Shown here in pieces: positions 1-12,939 of a stretch of DNA of 64,000 nucleotides; position 1 is the first letter of the stretch, and each line of letters begins with the position of its first letter. A program made the translations under genes and the position numbers. The notes under the pieces are model-generated. The model did no database searches. It had not been told where the DNA came from and saw nothing but the letters and a program-made list of their open reading frames with translations. The DNA is from Lichenibacterium ramalinae (lineage in GTDB: Bacteria > Pseudomonadota > Alphaproteobacteria > Rhizobiales > Beijerinckiaceae). The DNA is taken from the NCBI RefSeq assembly GCF_004137085.1, contig NZ_QYBC01000011.1, positions 62,001 to 126,000 of the forward strand, read 5' to 3'.

Positions 1-699
1 CTGGGCGGCGAGCTGCGCCTTCACGCGCGCGATGCGGCCGTTGATGGCCTCGACCAGCGGCCGGATCTCGGACTGGACCGTCTCGGGCGCGAAGGGTTCG
101 AGGCTGGCGGTGGGCCGGGCCCGCACCTCGTCGCGCAGGCGGATCAGCGGCCCGAGGCCGCGCTTGAGGCCGAAGGCCATGAAGACGCCGGCGGTCGCCA
201 GCAGGGCCAGCCCCTGGCCGAGGCCGGTGAGCCACAGGCGCCGCACCATCGCGTCGCGCCCGACCAGCGAGGTGGCCACCACCACGGTGATGCCCCGGTG
301 CGGCCCCGGCCCCGCCAGGGCATGGTCGAGCGCGTGGAACCGCATGATCCGGCCGCGATAGGCGGCCTCGTAGGCGTCGGCCCCGCCGGTCGGCAGCGGC
401 AGGTCGGCGGCCCCCGCCACGAGGCGCCCGGCGCCGTCCGTCACGCGGACGTAGACGAAGTCCCCGGCGCCCGTGTCGAACATTTCCAGCGCGGCCGGCG
501 GCACCGTCACCTGCAGCAAGCCGTCCTCGGCCCGCGTTTCCTCGGCGATGACGCGGGCCGAGCCGAGCAGCATGCGGTCCGTCACGAGGTCGGCGGTGGC
601 GCGGGCCGTGGCATAGCCCGTCACGGCATTGACGGCGGCCAGCAGGGTCAGCGGCACCAGCAGCCAGGCGAGCAGCTGCGAGCGCAGGCTGGACATCAT
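1..699 (-). CDS. Sensor histidine kinase, TctE-like, N-terminal part (cut by window edge)
   Basis: The first 233 residues of a membrane sensor kinase are present; the HisKA and ATPase domains lie outside the window. The protein starts MMSSLRSQLLAWLL, with a membrane helix at about residues 8-28, an extracytoplasmic domain of about 125 residues, a second helix at about 156-177 and then a HAMP-like linker (GPLIRLRDEV). This layout matches the TctE/QseC class of kinases, which have a short periplasmic sensor domain. The gene begins 21 bases after the stop of an OmpR-type regulator on the same strand, so the two should form one operon and a cognate pair. The ligand is unknown; tricarboxylates are only the family precedent. 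Confidence 0.8.
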   Translation of the reverse strand, partial: MMSSLRSQLLAWLLVPLTLLAAVNAVTGYATARATADLVTDRMLLGSARVIAEETRAEDGLLQVTVPPAALEMFDTGAGDFVYVRVTDGAGRLVAGAADLPLPTGGADAYEAAYRGRIMRFHALDHALAGPGPHRGITVVVATSLVGRDAMVRRLWLTGLGQGLALLATAGVFMAFGLKRGLGPLIRLRDEVRARPTASLEPFAPETVQSEIRPLVEAINGRIARVKAQLAAQ

Positions 700-720
700 C
701 GGGCCACCGCCGGGCCGGGG

Positions 721-1392
721 TCAGGCGCCATCGTGGCGCAGCAGGTAGCCGAGGCCCCGCAGCGTCGCGATCGACACCGAACTGCCGTCGAGCTTCTTGC
801 GCAGGCGATGGACGTAGATCTCGATGGCGCTGGGGTCGGCGTCGTCGTCGAAGCCGAACACCGTTTCGGCCAGGGCGGCCTTGCTGAAGGCGCGCCCGCT
901 GCGCCGGATGAGCTGCTCCAGCACGGCCGATTCGCGCGGCGTGAGCGGCAGGGCCGCGCCCTTCAGCGTGAAGCCGCGCGTCACCGTGTCGAAGCCGAGG
1001 TCCCCGCAGCGCAGCAGGGTTCCGGCCTGGCCGGAGGAGCGCCGCAGCTGCGCCCGGATGCGGGCCTCGAGTTCCGACACTTCGAAGGGCTTGGCGAGGT
1101 AGTCGTCGGCCCCCTCGTCCAGCCCCGAGATCCGTGCCTTCAGGCTGCCGTCGGCCGTGAGCACGATGACCGGCATGGTGCTGCGCCGCCCGCGCAGGCG
1201 TCGCAGCACGTCGAGCCCGTCGAGGCGCGGCAGGGCGAGGTCGAGGATCATGAGCGCATAGGCGGCGACGCGCAGGCAGTCCTCGGCCTCGACCCCGTCA
1301 TGCGCCACATCCACCGTGTAGCGGCTGGCGCGCAGGATCTCGGCCAGCCAGCGGGCGAGATCGCGGTTGTCCTCCACCAGCAGCAGCCGCAA
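721..1392 (-). CDS. OmpR/TctD-family response regulator
   Basis: A 223-residue two-domain regulator. The receiver carries the acidic pair E7/D8, the phosphoacceptor D51 (in MILDLALP) and K101 (in YLAKPFE). The C-terminal half is a winged helix of the OmpR type, with TPRESAVLEQL and VHRLRKKLD. The start chosen is TTG, eight bases after a GGGGAGG ribosome binding site. The upstream frame stays open only because it runs through the 28-bp tandem repeat, and it contains no receiver sequence. The gene is transcribed first, ahead of the TctE-like kinase 21 bases downstream. Its targets are unknown. Confidence 0.88.
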   Translation of the reverse strand: MRLLLVEDNRDLARWLAEILRASRYTVDVAHDGVEAEDCLRVAAYALMILDLALPRLDGLDVLRRLRGRRSTMPVIVLTADGSLKARISGLDEGADDYLAKPFEVSELEARIRAQLRRSSGQAGTLLRCGDLGFDTVTRGFTLKGAALPLTPRESAVLEQLIRRSGRAFSKAALAETVFGFDDDADPSAIEIYVHRLRKKLDGSSVSIATLRGLGYLLRHDGA

Positions 1393-1456
1393 ACCCGTCG
1401 CCTCCCCGGCGCGGGACGCTCCCGGCCTCCGCGCCGCCGCAGTGTGGCGTGGCGTC

Positions 1457-1594
1457 GCCGGGCAAGGCAAGCGGAGCCGGCGAAGCCGGGCAAGGCAAGC
1501 GGAGCCGGCGAAGCCGGGCAAGGCAAGCGGAGCCGGCGAAGCCGGGCAAGGCAAGCGAAGCCGGCGAAGCCGGACAAGGCAAGCGAAGCCGGCC
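1457..1594. repeat. 28-bp tandem repeat, about five copies
   Basis: A 28-bp unit beginning GCCGGGCAAGGCAAGC is repeated head to tail at 1457, 1485, 1513, 1541 and 1569. The first three copies are identical. The fourth differs by one G-to-A change, and the fifth has a further change and is incomplete. Because 28 is not a multiple of three, all frames stay open and give false coding potential. The array lies between the divergent TctD-like regulator and the FMN reductase, so copy number could affect spacing of their control regions. I see no coding role for it. Confidence 0.93.
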
Positions 1595-1694
1595 GGCTTG
1601 CGTCCCCGGCGCGTCTCGAACATATGGGACGGCACCCGCCCGTCCCCGGCCGCCGCGCCCGGAGGCGCGAGGCGCGGCACCGGAGGATCGAGCC

Positions 1695-2276
1695 ATGGCG
1701 TTGAACTACGCGGTCCTGCTCGGCTCCGTGCGCCGCGACCGGATGGGGCTCCGGGCGGCCCGGATGGTGATGGCGTCGATCGCCGCCCGCGGCCATTCCG
1801 CCACGCTGGTCGATCCGCTGGAGCTGGGGCTGCCGCTGCTCGACCGCATGTACAAGGAATACCCCCCCGGGGAAGCGCCCGCGGCCCTGCGCGACCTCGC
1901 CGCGCTCTACCGGGCCGCCGACGGCTTCCTGGTGGTCAGCGCCGAATACAACCACGGCATCCCGCCGGCGCTGAAGAATCTGCTCGACCATTTCCTCGAG
2001 GAGTACTTCTTCCGGCCGTCGGGGATCGTCTGCTATTCGGCCGGCCGGTTCGGCGGCGTCAGGGCCGCCATGCAGCTGCGGATGACGCTGGGCGAGCTCG
2101 GCATGCCCAGCATTCCGAGCCTGCTGCCCATCGCCGACATCGGCCGGGCGCTCGGCGAGGACGGCACGGCGACGGACGCGCACCTGCCGCGTGCCGCGGC
2201 ACGGTTCTTCGACGAGTTCGACTGGTATGCCCGTGCCCTCCGGCGGGAGCGCGACGCGTCCGGCACGCCGGGCTGA
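1695..2276 (+). CDS. NADPH-dependent FMN reductase family protein
   Basis: A 193-residue flavodoxin-fold protein. The N-terminal LLGSVRRDRMG loop binds the FMN phosphate, and SAEYNHGIPPALKN is the signature that stacks on the isoalloxazine ring in the FMN_red family (azoreductase and chromate-reductase types). Such enzymes pass electrons from NAD(P)H to FMN and then to quinones or other acceptors in the cytosol. The ATG is nine bases after GGAGG. It is divergent from the two-component genes and has no partner downstream. The physiological acceptor cannot be told from sequence. Confidence 0.88.
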   Translation: MALNYAVLLGSVRRDRMGLRAARMVMASIAARGHSATLVDPLELGLPLLDRMYKEYPPGEAPAALRDLAALYRAADGFLVVSAEYNHGIPPALKNLLDHFLEEYFFRPSGIVCYSAGRFGGVRAAMQLRMTLGELGMPSIPSLLPIADIGRALGEDGTATDAHLPRAAARFFDEFDWYARALRRERDASGTPG

Positions 2277-2383
2277 GCCGCAGCGTCGCACGGCACCGGG
2301 GACGGCGGCCACCCGCCCGGGGCGAAGGCGCGGCGTGCCTGGGCCGGGGCCGCGGCGCACCCGCGGATCGGCCCTGCACGCTC

Positions 2384-2398
2384 TTTGCATGAGGCAAA
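2384..2398. promoter_or_regulatory. Inverted repeat TTTGC-N5-GCAAA upstream of gltB
   Basis: A 5-bp perfect inverted repeat with a 5-base spacer lies in the only A/T-rich patch of the 359-base gap before gltB, about 240 bases from its ATG. The symmetry and position suggest a regulator site, for example a LysR or Lrp type. No matching regulator gene is adjacent. A short palindrome like this can also occur by chance. Confidence 0.3.
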
Positions 2399-2482
2399 AA
2401 AACCATTGTGCGGCGGCGCGTTTCCTGCAACCTAGACCGGCTCCAGATAGGACAGCTTTGCTGACCAAATTCAGGGCAAGAT

Positions 2483-2582
2483 CCCGACCGATGACAGGTC
2501 GGGGTGGCGGTTTGGAGGCACGCCCTGTCCGGGGTGGGCCGAAACCGGGTCGAAAGGCAGGCAGACGTCTGCCCGTTTCGAC
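2483..2582 (+). promoter_or_regulatory. Two stem-loops in the gltB leader
   Basis: The first hairpin is CCCGACC (2483-2489) paired with GGTCGGG (2497-2503) around a 7-base loop. The second spans 2549-2582: outer arms GTCGAAA and TTTCGAC close an inner GGCAGAC/GTCTGCC palindrome, with a small bulge between them. They end about 54 bases before the gltB ATG, so they would form in the leader RNA. There is no U-run after either, so neither is a classical terminator. A role in translational or transcriptional control of gltB is inference. Confidence 0.5.
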
Positions 2583-2635
2583 GGCAGGAGGTGGGCCGGG
2601 CCCATCATCTCGGGACTGTGAGGGAGCATCGTTCC

Positions 2636-7396
<4,761 letters not shown>

Positions 7397-7400
7397 CCCG

Positions 7401-8819
7401 ATGGGCAAGATCACGGGTTTCATGGAGATCGATCGGGTGGAGCGGCGCTATGCGCCGGCCGCCGACCGCATCCGCCACTACAAGGAATTCCTGCTCCCGC
7501 TGTCGGAAGAATCCACGCGGTCGCAGGCCTCCCGCTGCATGAGCTGCGGCATCCCGTTCTGTCACAACGGCTGCCCGGTCAACAACCAGATCCCGGACTT
7601 CAACGACCTCGTCTATCGCGGGGACTGGGAAGCGGCGTCGCGCAACCTCCACTCCACCAACAACTTCCCCGAGTTCACCGGCCGCATCTGCCCGGCGCCG
7701 TGCGAAACCTCGTGCACGCTGAACCTCGACAACGCGCCCGTGACGATCAAGACGATCGAGAACGCCATCGCGGACCGGGCCTGGGCGGAGGGCTGGGTCA
7801 AGCCCGAGATCGCCAAGGTGCGGACCGGCAAGTCCGTGGCGGTGATCGGCTCGGGCCCGGCGGGGCTCGCCTGCGCCCAGCAGCTCGCCCGCGTCGGCCA
7901 CGACGTCACGGTCTTCGAGAAGAACCAGAAGGCCGGCGGCCTGCTCCGCTACGGCATCCCGGACTTCAAGCTCGACAAGGCGCATGTCGATCGCCGCGTG
8001 AAGCAGATGGAGGCCGAGGGCGTCTCCTTCCGCTACGGCGTCAACGTCGGCATCGACGTCACGGTGCGCGACGTGCTCGACGGGTTCGACGCCGTGGTGC
8101 TGGCGGGCGGGGCCGAGAAGCCGCGCGACCTGCCGATGGCGGGGCGCGACCTCGGCGGCATCTACTTCGCCATGGAGTTCCTGCCCCAGCAGAATCGCCG
8201 CGTCGGCCGCGAGCCGCTGCGCTCCAACAACCCGATCCTCGCCACCGGCAAACACGTGCTGGTGATCGGCGGCGGCGACACCGGCTCCGACTGCATCGGC
8301 ACCTCCATCCGCCAGGGCGCCCTGTCGGTCACCCAGCTCGAGATCATGCCGGAGCCGCCGGAGAAGGAGAACAAGCTCCTGACCTGGCCGGACTGGCCGC
8401 TGAAGCTGCGCACCTCGTCCTCGCAGGAGGAAGGCGCCAACCGCGATTTCGGCGTCATGACGCGCGCCTTCAAGGGGCAGAACGGCACGGTCGAGAGCGT
8501 GGAATGCGTTCGCGTGGACGCCAGGATGCAGCCCGTGCCGGCGTCGGAGTTCTCCATCCGGGCCGACCTCGTGCTGCTCGCCATGGGCTTCGTGTCGCCG
8601 CTCCACGACGGCATGCTGGCCGACCTCGGCGTCACGCTCGACGGTCGCGGCAACGTGCAGGCCGACGTGAAGGCCTACAAGGCTTCGGCCGAGAAGGTCT
8701 ATGCCTGTGGCGACATGCGCCGCGGCCAGAGCCTCGTGGTCTGGGCCATCCGGGAAGGGCGTCAGGCGGCCCATTCCGTCGACAAGCAGCTCATGGGCTC
8801 CACCGTCCTGCCGCGCTGA
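7401..8819 (+). CDS. gltD: Glutamate synthase (NADPH), small subunit
   Basis: A 472-residue beta subunit that takes electrons from NADPH through FAD and [4Fe-4S] clusters to GltB. The N-terminal cysteines C46, C49, C54 and C58 ([13 protein letters not shown]) and C97, C101 and C105 are the iron-sulfur ligand region. An FAD Rossmann motif ([12 protein letters not shown]) is near residue 150 and an NADPH motif ([11 protein letters not shown]) near 287. Length is normal for the family. The gene begins four bases after gltB, so the two are cotranscribed and probably translationally coupled. Confidence 0.97.
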   Translation: MGKITGFMEIDRVERRYAPAADRIRHYKEFLLPLSEESTRSQASRCMSCGIPFCHNGCPVNNQIPDFNDLVYRGDWEAASRNLHSTNNFPEFTGRICPAPCETSCTLNLDNAPVTIKTIENAIADRAWAEGWVKPEIAKVRTGKSVAVIGSGPAGLACAQQLARVGHDVTVFEKNQKAGGLLRYGIPDFKLDKAHVDRRVKQMEAEGVSFRYGVNVGIDVTVRDVLDGFDAVVLAGGAEKPRDLPMAGRDLGGIYFAMEFLPQQNRRVGREPLRSNNPILATGKHVLVIGGGDTGSDCIGTSIRQGALSVTQLEIMPEPPEKENKLLTWPDWPLKLRTSSSQEEGANRDFGVMTRAFKGQNGTVESVECVRVDARMQPVPASEFSIRADLVLLAMGFVSPLHDGMLADLGVTLDGRGNVQADVKAYKASAEKVYACGDMRRGQSLVVWAIREGRQAAHSVDKQLMGSTVLPR

Positions 8820-8901
8820 GGCCGGGGCGCCGGCTCGACAGCGCGGGCCGGGGCCGCCACACTCGTGGCCCCGACGCTCCCTCCCGCCGTCCGAGCCCGC
8901 C

Positions 8902-10026
8902 ATGACGACCCGCGCCGCGCTCCGCCGCTTCCCCGTCGTCGCCGTGCTCCGCCTCCCATGGGCGGCGCTGCGGTTCTGGGCCGGCATCCTGACCGCCAGC
9001 ACGGCCGCGGGCCTCCTCTACGGCTCGGTCTCGGCCGGTGGCCGTCCGCAGATCGGTGCCGTCTACGGGTTCTGCTGCGGCGGTGCCGTCATGCTGTTCG
9101 AGCAGGGCCTGGTGTGGCCGGCGCTGCGCGACCGGCTGCGGCGCCTCCCCTGGCTGGCGAGCGTCGCGGCCGCCGAAGCCGCCTACCTCGCCATGACCTG
9201 GATCGGCGGGGCCGTGGCGGGCTTGCTGCTGGTGACGACCGGAGCGCTGCACCAGTCGCTGGCCGGAGCCATGGTGCTGGGGCCGGTGACGACGCTCTAT
9301 GCGCTGGCGGTGTCGGGCCTCGTCATCACCCTGACGCGCATGCGCGACCTCATCGGGGCCGAGGCGTTCCGCAACATCCTGCTCGGGCGCTATCACCGCC
9401 CGGTGGAAGAGGAGCGGATCTTCGCCTTCATCGACCTGATCGGCTCCACGGCCTATGCCCAGACGCACGGCGACCTCGCCGCCCAGCGCTACCTCGGCGC
9501 CATCTTCGCGGCTCTGGCCGAGCCGGTCCGGCGTCACGGCGGCGCCATCGACGACTACGTGGGCGACATGGCGCTCATCACCTGGCCGCTCGCCTCCGGC
9601 GTGCGCGGTGCCCGCTGCATCGCCTGCATCTTCGCCTGCCTCGATGCCGTCGCGCGTGACGCCGAGGCCTGGCATCGGGATTTCGGAGAAGTGCCGCGCT
9701 TCCGGGCGGCGCTGCACGGCGGCGAGGTCGTGACGGCCGAGATCGGCGTCGACCGGCACAAGATCTCGTATTTCGGCGACGTCGTGAACACGACGGGGCG
9801 CATCGAGGCCCTGTGCCGCACGCTCGACGCCCCGCTGCTGATCTCGGCCGACCTCCTCGGGCGCATCCCGGCCCTGCCGGCCGGGATCCGTGCCCGGCCG
9901 CTCGGCGCCCATGCCGTGAAGGGTCGCGGGCAGATGCTCACGGTCTTCGGCCTCGAAGTCGGGGAACCGGACGGCATCGGCGCCGGCTCGGGGGCCACCC
10001 TGGCGGTCCTCGGCGAGGCGGTATAA
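8902..10026 (+). CDS. Membrane class III adenylate/guanylate cyclase
   Basis: A 374-residue protein with several membrane helices in the first 145 residues and a cytosolic class III cyclase domain from about 172. Metal-binding D178 (FIDLIGST) and D222 (VGDM) are present, as are D293, N296 and R300 of the VNTTGR region. The position four residues before D222, usually the purine-reading lysine in this family, is D218, so nucleotide specificity is uncertain. It would convert ATP (or GTP) to a cyclic nucleotide. The ATG was chosen at the start of the hydrophobic N-terminus. It stands alone between gltD and a GST gene. Confidence 0.82.
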   Translation: MTTRAALRRFPVVAVLRLPWAALRFWAGILTASTAAGLLYGSVSAGGRPQIGAVYGFCCGGAVMLFEQGLVWPALRDRLRRLPWLASVAAAEAAYLAMTWIGGAVAGLLLVTTGALHQSLAGAMVLGPVTTLYALAVSGLVITLTRMRDLIGAEAFRNILLGRYHRPVEEERIFAFIDLIGSTAYAQTHGDLAAQRYLGAIFAALAEPVRRHGGAIDDYVGDMALITWPLASGVRGARCIACIFACLDAVARDAEAWHRDFGEVPRFRAALHGGEVVTAEIGVDRHKISYFGDVVNTTGRIEALCRTLDAPLLISADLLGRIPALPAGIRARPLGAHAVKGRGQMLTVFGLEVGEPDGIGAGSGATLAVLGEAV

Positions 10027-10078
10027 GACGCTTCCGCCCGCGCTCGCATGCGGGCCGCGCCCGAAAGGCACACCCCGG

Positions 10079-10777
10079 ATGATCGACCTCCACTATTGGC
10101 CGACGCCCAACGGGCACAAGATCACCCTGCTGCTCGAAGAGCTGGGCCTGCCCTATGCCATCAAGCCGGTGAACATCGGCAAGGGCGAGCAGTTCGCTCC
10201 CGACTTCCTCGCGATCGCCCCCAACAACCGCATGCCCGCCATCGTGGACCACGCGCCCGAGGGCGGCGGCGCGCCGATCACGGTGTTCGAATCCGGCGCC
10301 ATCCTGCTCTACCTCGCCGAAAAGACCGGGCGCTTCATCTCGCCCGACCGGCGCCGCCGCGTCGAGACGCTGGAATGGCTGTTCTGGCAGATGGGCGGGC
10401 TCGGCCCCATGGCGGGGCAGAACCACCATTTCAGCGTCTACGCGCCCGAGAAGATCCCCTACGCGATCAAGCGCTACGTCGACGAGACGAACCGCCTCTA
10501 CGGCGTGCTGGACCGGCGCCTGGCCGACCGGGATTTCGTGGCCGGCGACTATTCGATCGCCGACATGGCGGCCTATCCCTGGACGGTGAGCCACGAGCGC
10601 CAGGGCCAGAACCTCGACGACTTTCCCAACATCAAACGCTGGTTCGACGCCATCAGGGACCGGCCCGCCACCATCGCCGCCTACGCCAAGGGCGAGACGG
10701 TGAACCGCCCGGCGGTGATGAGCGAGGAGGACAAGCGCGTCCTGTTCGGCCAGACCGCCGCCTCCACCCGACGCTGA
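10079..10777 (+). CDS. Glutathione S-transferase, YfcG/YghU-like
   Basis: A 232-residue GST with an N-terminal thioredoxin-like domain (TPNGHKIT, then an ESGAILLYLA glutathione-binding loop) and an all-helical C-terminal domain. The GPMAGQNHHF segment is typical of the YfcG/YghU/Ure2p group, whose members mainly reduce disulfides with glutathione rather than conjugate xenobiotics. No catalytic cysteine is at the N-terminus, which agrees with that group. A dienelactone hydrolase gene starts 11 bases downstream, so the two are probably cotranscribed. Confidence 0.88.
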   Translation: MIDLHYWPTPNGHKITLLLEELGLPYAIKPVNIGKGEQFAPDFLAIAPNNRMPAIVDHAPEGGGAPITVFESGAILLYLAEKTGRFISPDRRRRVETLEWLFWQMGGLGPMAGQNHHFSVYAPEKIPYAIKRYVDETNRLYGVLDRRLADRDFVAGDYSIADMAAYPWTVSHERQGQNLDDFPNIKRWFDAIRDRPATIAAYAKGETVNRPAVMSEEDKRVLFGQTAASTRR

Positions 10778-10788
10778 GTGACCCGACC

Positions 10789-11457
10789 ATGAGCCAGACC
10801 ATCAAGCTGACCGCCGCCGACGGCGCCACCATCGATGCCTACCGGGCCGACCCCACGGGCACGCCCAAGGGCGGCCTCGTGGTGCTGCAGGAGATCTTCG
10901 GCGTGAACCCGCATATCCGCCGCGTCGCCGACGGCTTCGCGGCCGAGGGCTACCGGGTGATCGCGCCCGCGCTGTTCGACCGCGTCAAGCCCGGCGTCGA
11001 GCTCGACTACAACCAGGAGGGCATGGGGGCCGGCATCGCCCTCATGGGCCAGGTCGACCAAGGGAAGGCCCTCCTCGACGTCGCCGCCGCCGTCGCAGCC
11101 GCGTCGGACGCCGGCAAGGTCGGCATCGTGGGCTATTGCTGGGGCGGCTCGCTCGCCTATGCGGCGGCCTGCTCGGTCGACGGCCTCGCCGCCGCCGTGG
11201 GCTATTACGGCGGCAACATCGCCAAGTCGCTCGACCGCAAGCCCAAGGTGCCGGTGATGCTGCATTTCGGCGAGCGCGACGCCCACATCCCGATGAGCGA
11301 CGTCGCCGCCATCGAGGCCGCCCTGCCGGACGTGCCGGTCTACACCTACGACGCCGACCACGGCTTCAACTGCGACGCCCGCGGCTCCTACGACAAGCCC
11401 AGCGCCGCGCAGGCGCTCGAGCGCACGCTGGCCTTCCTCGCCCGATACGTCGGCTGA
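10789..11457 (+). CDS. Dienelactone hydrolase family protein
   Basis: A 222-residue alpha/beta hydrolase with the dienelactone hydrolase triad: C117 in GYCWGG, D164 in GERDAH and H191 in DADHGF. E35 (QEIFG), which controls the nucleophile in the prototype enzyme, is also kept. The prototype opens the lactone ring of dienelactones in chlorocatechol degradation. No other aromatic-degradation gene is nearby, so a general carboxylesterase role is more likely. It overlaps no neighbour and follows the GST by 11 bases. Confidence 0.9.
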   Translation: MSQTIKLTAADGATIDAYRADPTGTPKGGLVVLQEIFGVNPHIRRVADGFAAEGYRVIAPALFDRVKPGVELDYNQEGMGAGIALMGQVDQGKALLDVAAAVAAASDAGKVGIVGYCWGGSLAYAAACSVDGLAAAVGYYGGNIAKSLDRKPKVPVMLHFGERDAHIPMSDVAAIEAALPDVPVYTYDADHGFNCDARGSYDKPSAAQALERTLAFLARYVG

Positions 11458-11513
11458 TCGCGGCGGCCGGCCCCGCCGCATCGCGGCCGGGCCAGGACGG
11501 GAGGCGGGTGCCG

Positions 11514-12740
11514 ATGCGGGACGGGCCGGGGGGCGCTGCGGCGAGGTCGGGATGGCGGCGTGGCGTGCTGGCGGCACTGTCGCTGCTGGCGTCCCCGGCC
11601 TCGGCCGCCCAGCCCGAGATCCGCATCGGCGAGGTCGCCTCCTATTCGGCGCTGCCGACCCTCGCCGAGCCCTATCGCAAGGGCTGGCAGATGGCGGTCG
11701 ACGAGGTCAACCTCGCCGGGGGGATCGACGGCAGGACGCTGGTCGTGCTGTCGCGCGACGATGCCGGCCGGCCCGACAATGCCGGCGCCGCCGCCGAGGC
11801 GCTGATCGCGCGCGACCACGTCGCTTTGCTGGTCGGCGGCCTCCTGTCGAGCGTCGGCCTGGCGCTCGCCGACGTCGCCCGGCGTCACCGGACCGTCTAC
11901 CTCGCCGGCGAGCCGCCGGGCGACGCCATCGTCTGGTCGGCCGGCAACCGCTACACGTTCCGCCTGCGGCCTTCCACCACCATGCAGGCCGCCATGCTGG
12001 CCGAGGCGGCCGCCAAGCTGCCGGCCAGGACCTGGGCGGCGGTGGCGCCGCGCTCCGACGACGGCCAGGCGGCCGTGGCCGCCTTCAAGGCCCGGCTGGC
12101 GGCGCGCCGGCCCGACGTCACCTGGGTCGCCGACCAGGTGACGGCGCCGGGCCGGATCGACGCCCCCGCTGTGGCGGCGGCCGTCGGGCAGGCCAGGCCC
12201 GACGCCATCCTCAACGCCGAATCCGGCCCCGACCTCCTGAAGCTGCTGCGGGCGGGCGCCGGGCAGGACCTCTTCGCGGACCGCCGCGTCGTGAGCTTCC
12301 TCACCGGCGAATCCGAGGACCTCGACGCCCTGAAGGACGAGGCGCCCGAAGGCTGGATCGTCACCGGCTACCCGGCGGCGGCCCTGCGCACGCCGGAGAA
12401 CGACGCCTTCGTCCGCGCCTACCAGGCGCGCTACAACGAGGCGCCGCGGATGGGCTCCGTGCTGGGCTACGCGCTGATCAAGGCCGCGGCGGAGATCCTG
12501 CGCCGGGCGGGCGGCCCGGGGTCCGACCGGTTGGTGGCGGCGGCCGAGGGCCTGGCCTTCGACACGCCCCTCGGCCGCGCGCAGTTCCGCACGCTCGACC
12601 ACCAGTCGACGCTCGGCACCTTCGTGGGCCGGACGGCGCAGCGGAACAACCACGGCGTCATGGTGGACTTCGGCTATCGCGACGGCGCCCGCTACCTGCC
12701 GGCCGACGCCGAGGTGAGGGCCATGCGCCCAGCCGATTGA
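11514..12740 (+). CDS. ABC transporter substrate-binding protein, branched-chain amino acid type
   Basis: A 408-residue exported binding protein. A signal peptide (basic start, hydrophobic core ending SPASAAQ) is followed by a type I periplasmic fold of the LivK/Peripla_BP_6 class, with IRIGEVASYSALP at the start of the mature domain and a hinge near GYALIKAA. The ATG is nine bases after GGGAGG; an in-frame GTG two codons earlier is possible. No permease or ATPase gene is adjacent, so it either serves a transporter elsewhere or acts as a sensor protein. The ligand cannot be assigned. Confidence 0.82.
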   Translation: MRDGPGGAAARSGWRRGVLAALSLLASPASAAQPEIRIGEVASYSALPTLAEPYRKGWQMAVDEVNLAGGIDGRTLVVLSRDDAGRPDNAGAAAEALIARDHVALLVGGLLSSVGLALADVARRHRTVYLAGEPPGDAIVWSAGNRYTFRLRPSTTMQAAMLAEAAAKLPARTWAAVAPRSDDGQAAVAAFKARLAARRPDVTWVADQVTAPGRIDAPAVAAAVGQARPDAILNAESGPDLLKLLRAGAGQDLFADRRVVSFLTGESEDLDALKDEAPEGWIVTGYPAAALRTPENDAFVRAYQARYNEAPRMGSVLGYALIKAAAEILRRAGGPGSDRLVAAAEGLAFDTPLGRAQFRTLDHQSTLGTFVGRTAQRNNHGVMVDFGYRDGARYLPADAEVRAMRPAD

Positions 12741-12829
12741 AGCCGGCGAGCCGGGCGCGAGTGCGTCGCCACGTGTCCGAACGCCCCGGCCGTTCCCGGC
12801 ATGCCAGCCGTGCTCGGGCGCCCGACGCG

Positions 12830-12858
12830 TTGACGCTCCCCCGCGCCGCACCTATTCA
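12830..12858 (+). promoter_or_regulatory. Sigma-70-like promoter before the ferredoxin-NADP reductase gene
   Basis: TTGACG (12830-12835) and TATTCA (12853-12858) are separated by exactly 17 bases. The likely start of transcription is near 12865, about 75 bases before the GTG start of the reductase gene. This fits a housekeeping promoter and separates the reductase from the binding-protein gene upstream. Confidence 0.55.
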
Positions 12859-12939
12859 TCCATCGACCAACAGGCTATTGGCGCGGTGCGATCGCGGCCG
12901 GTAGCGGCCGAGCGCAGCGCACAGGACCGGAGCCAGGAC

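Noticed and set aside
1457-1594. The 28-bp array considered as a CRISPR array
   Set aside because: The copies are directly contiguous with no unique spacers, and no cas gene is present.
1449-1694. An N-terminal extension of the FMN reductase or of the TctD-like regulator through the tandem repeat
   Set aside because: The extension is only translated repeat, and both genes have proper ribosome sites and normal N-termini at the later starts.
2504-2635. An upstream GTG start for gltB adding 44 residues
   Set aside because: The added residues overlap the leader hairpin, have no glutamate synthase similarity, and the ATG at 2636 has a good ribosome site.
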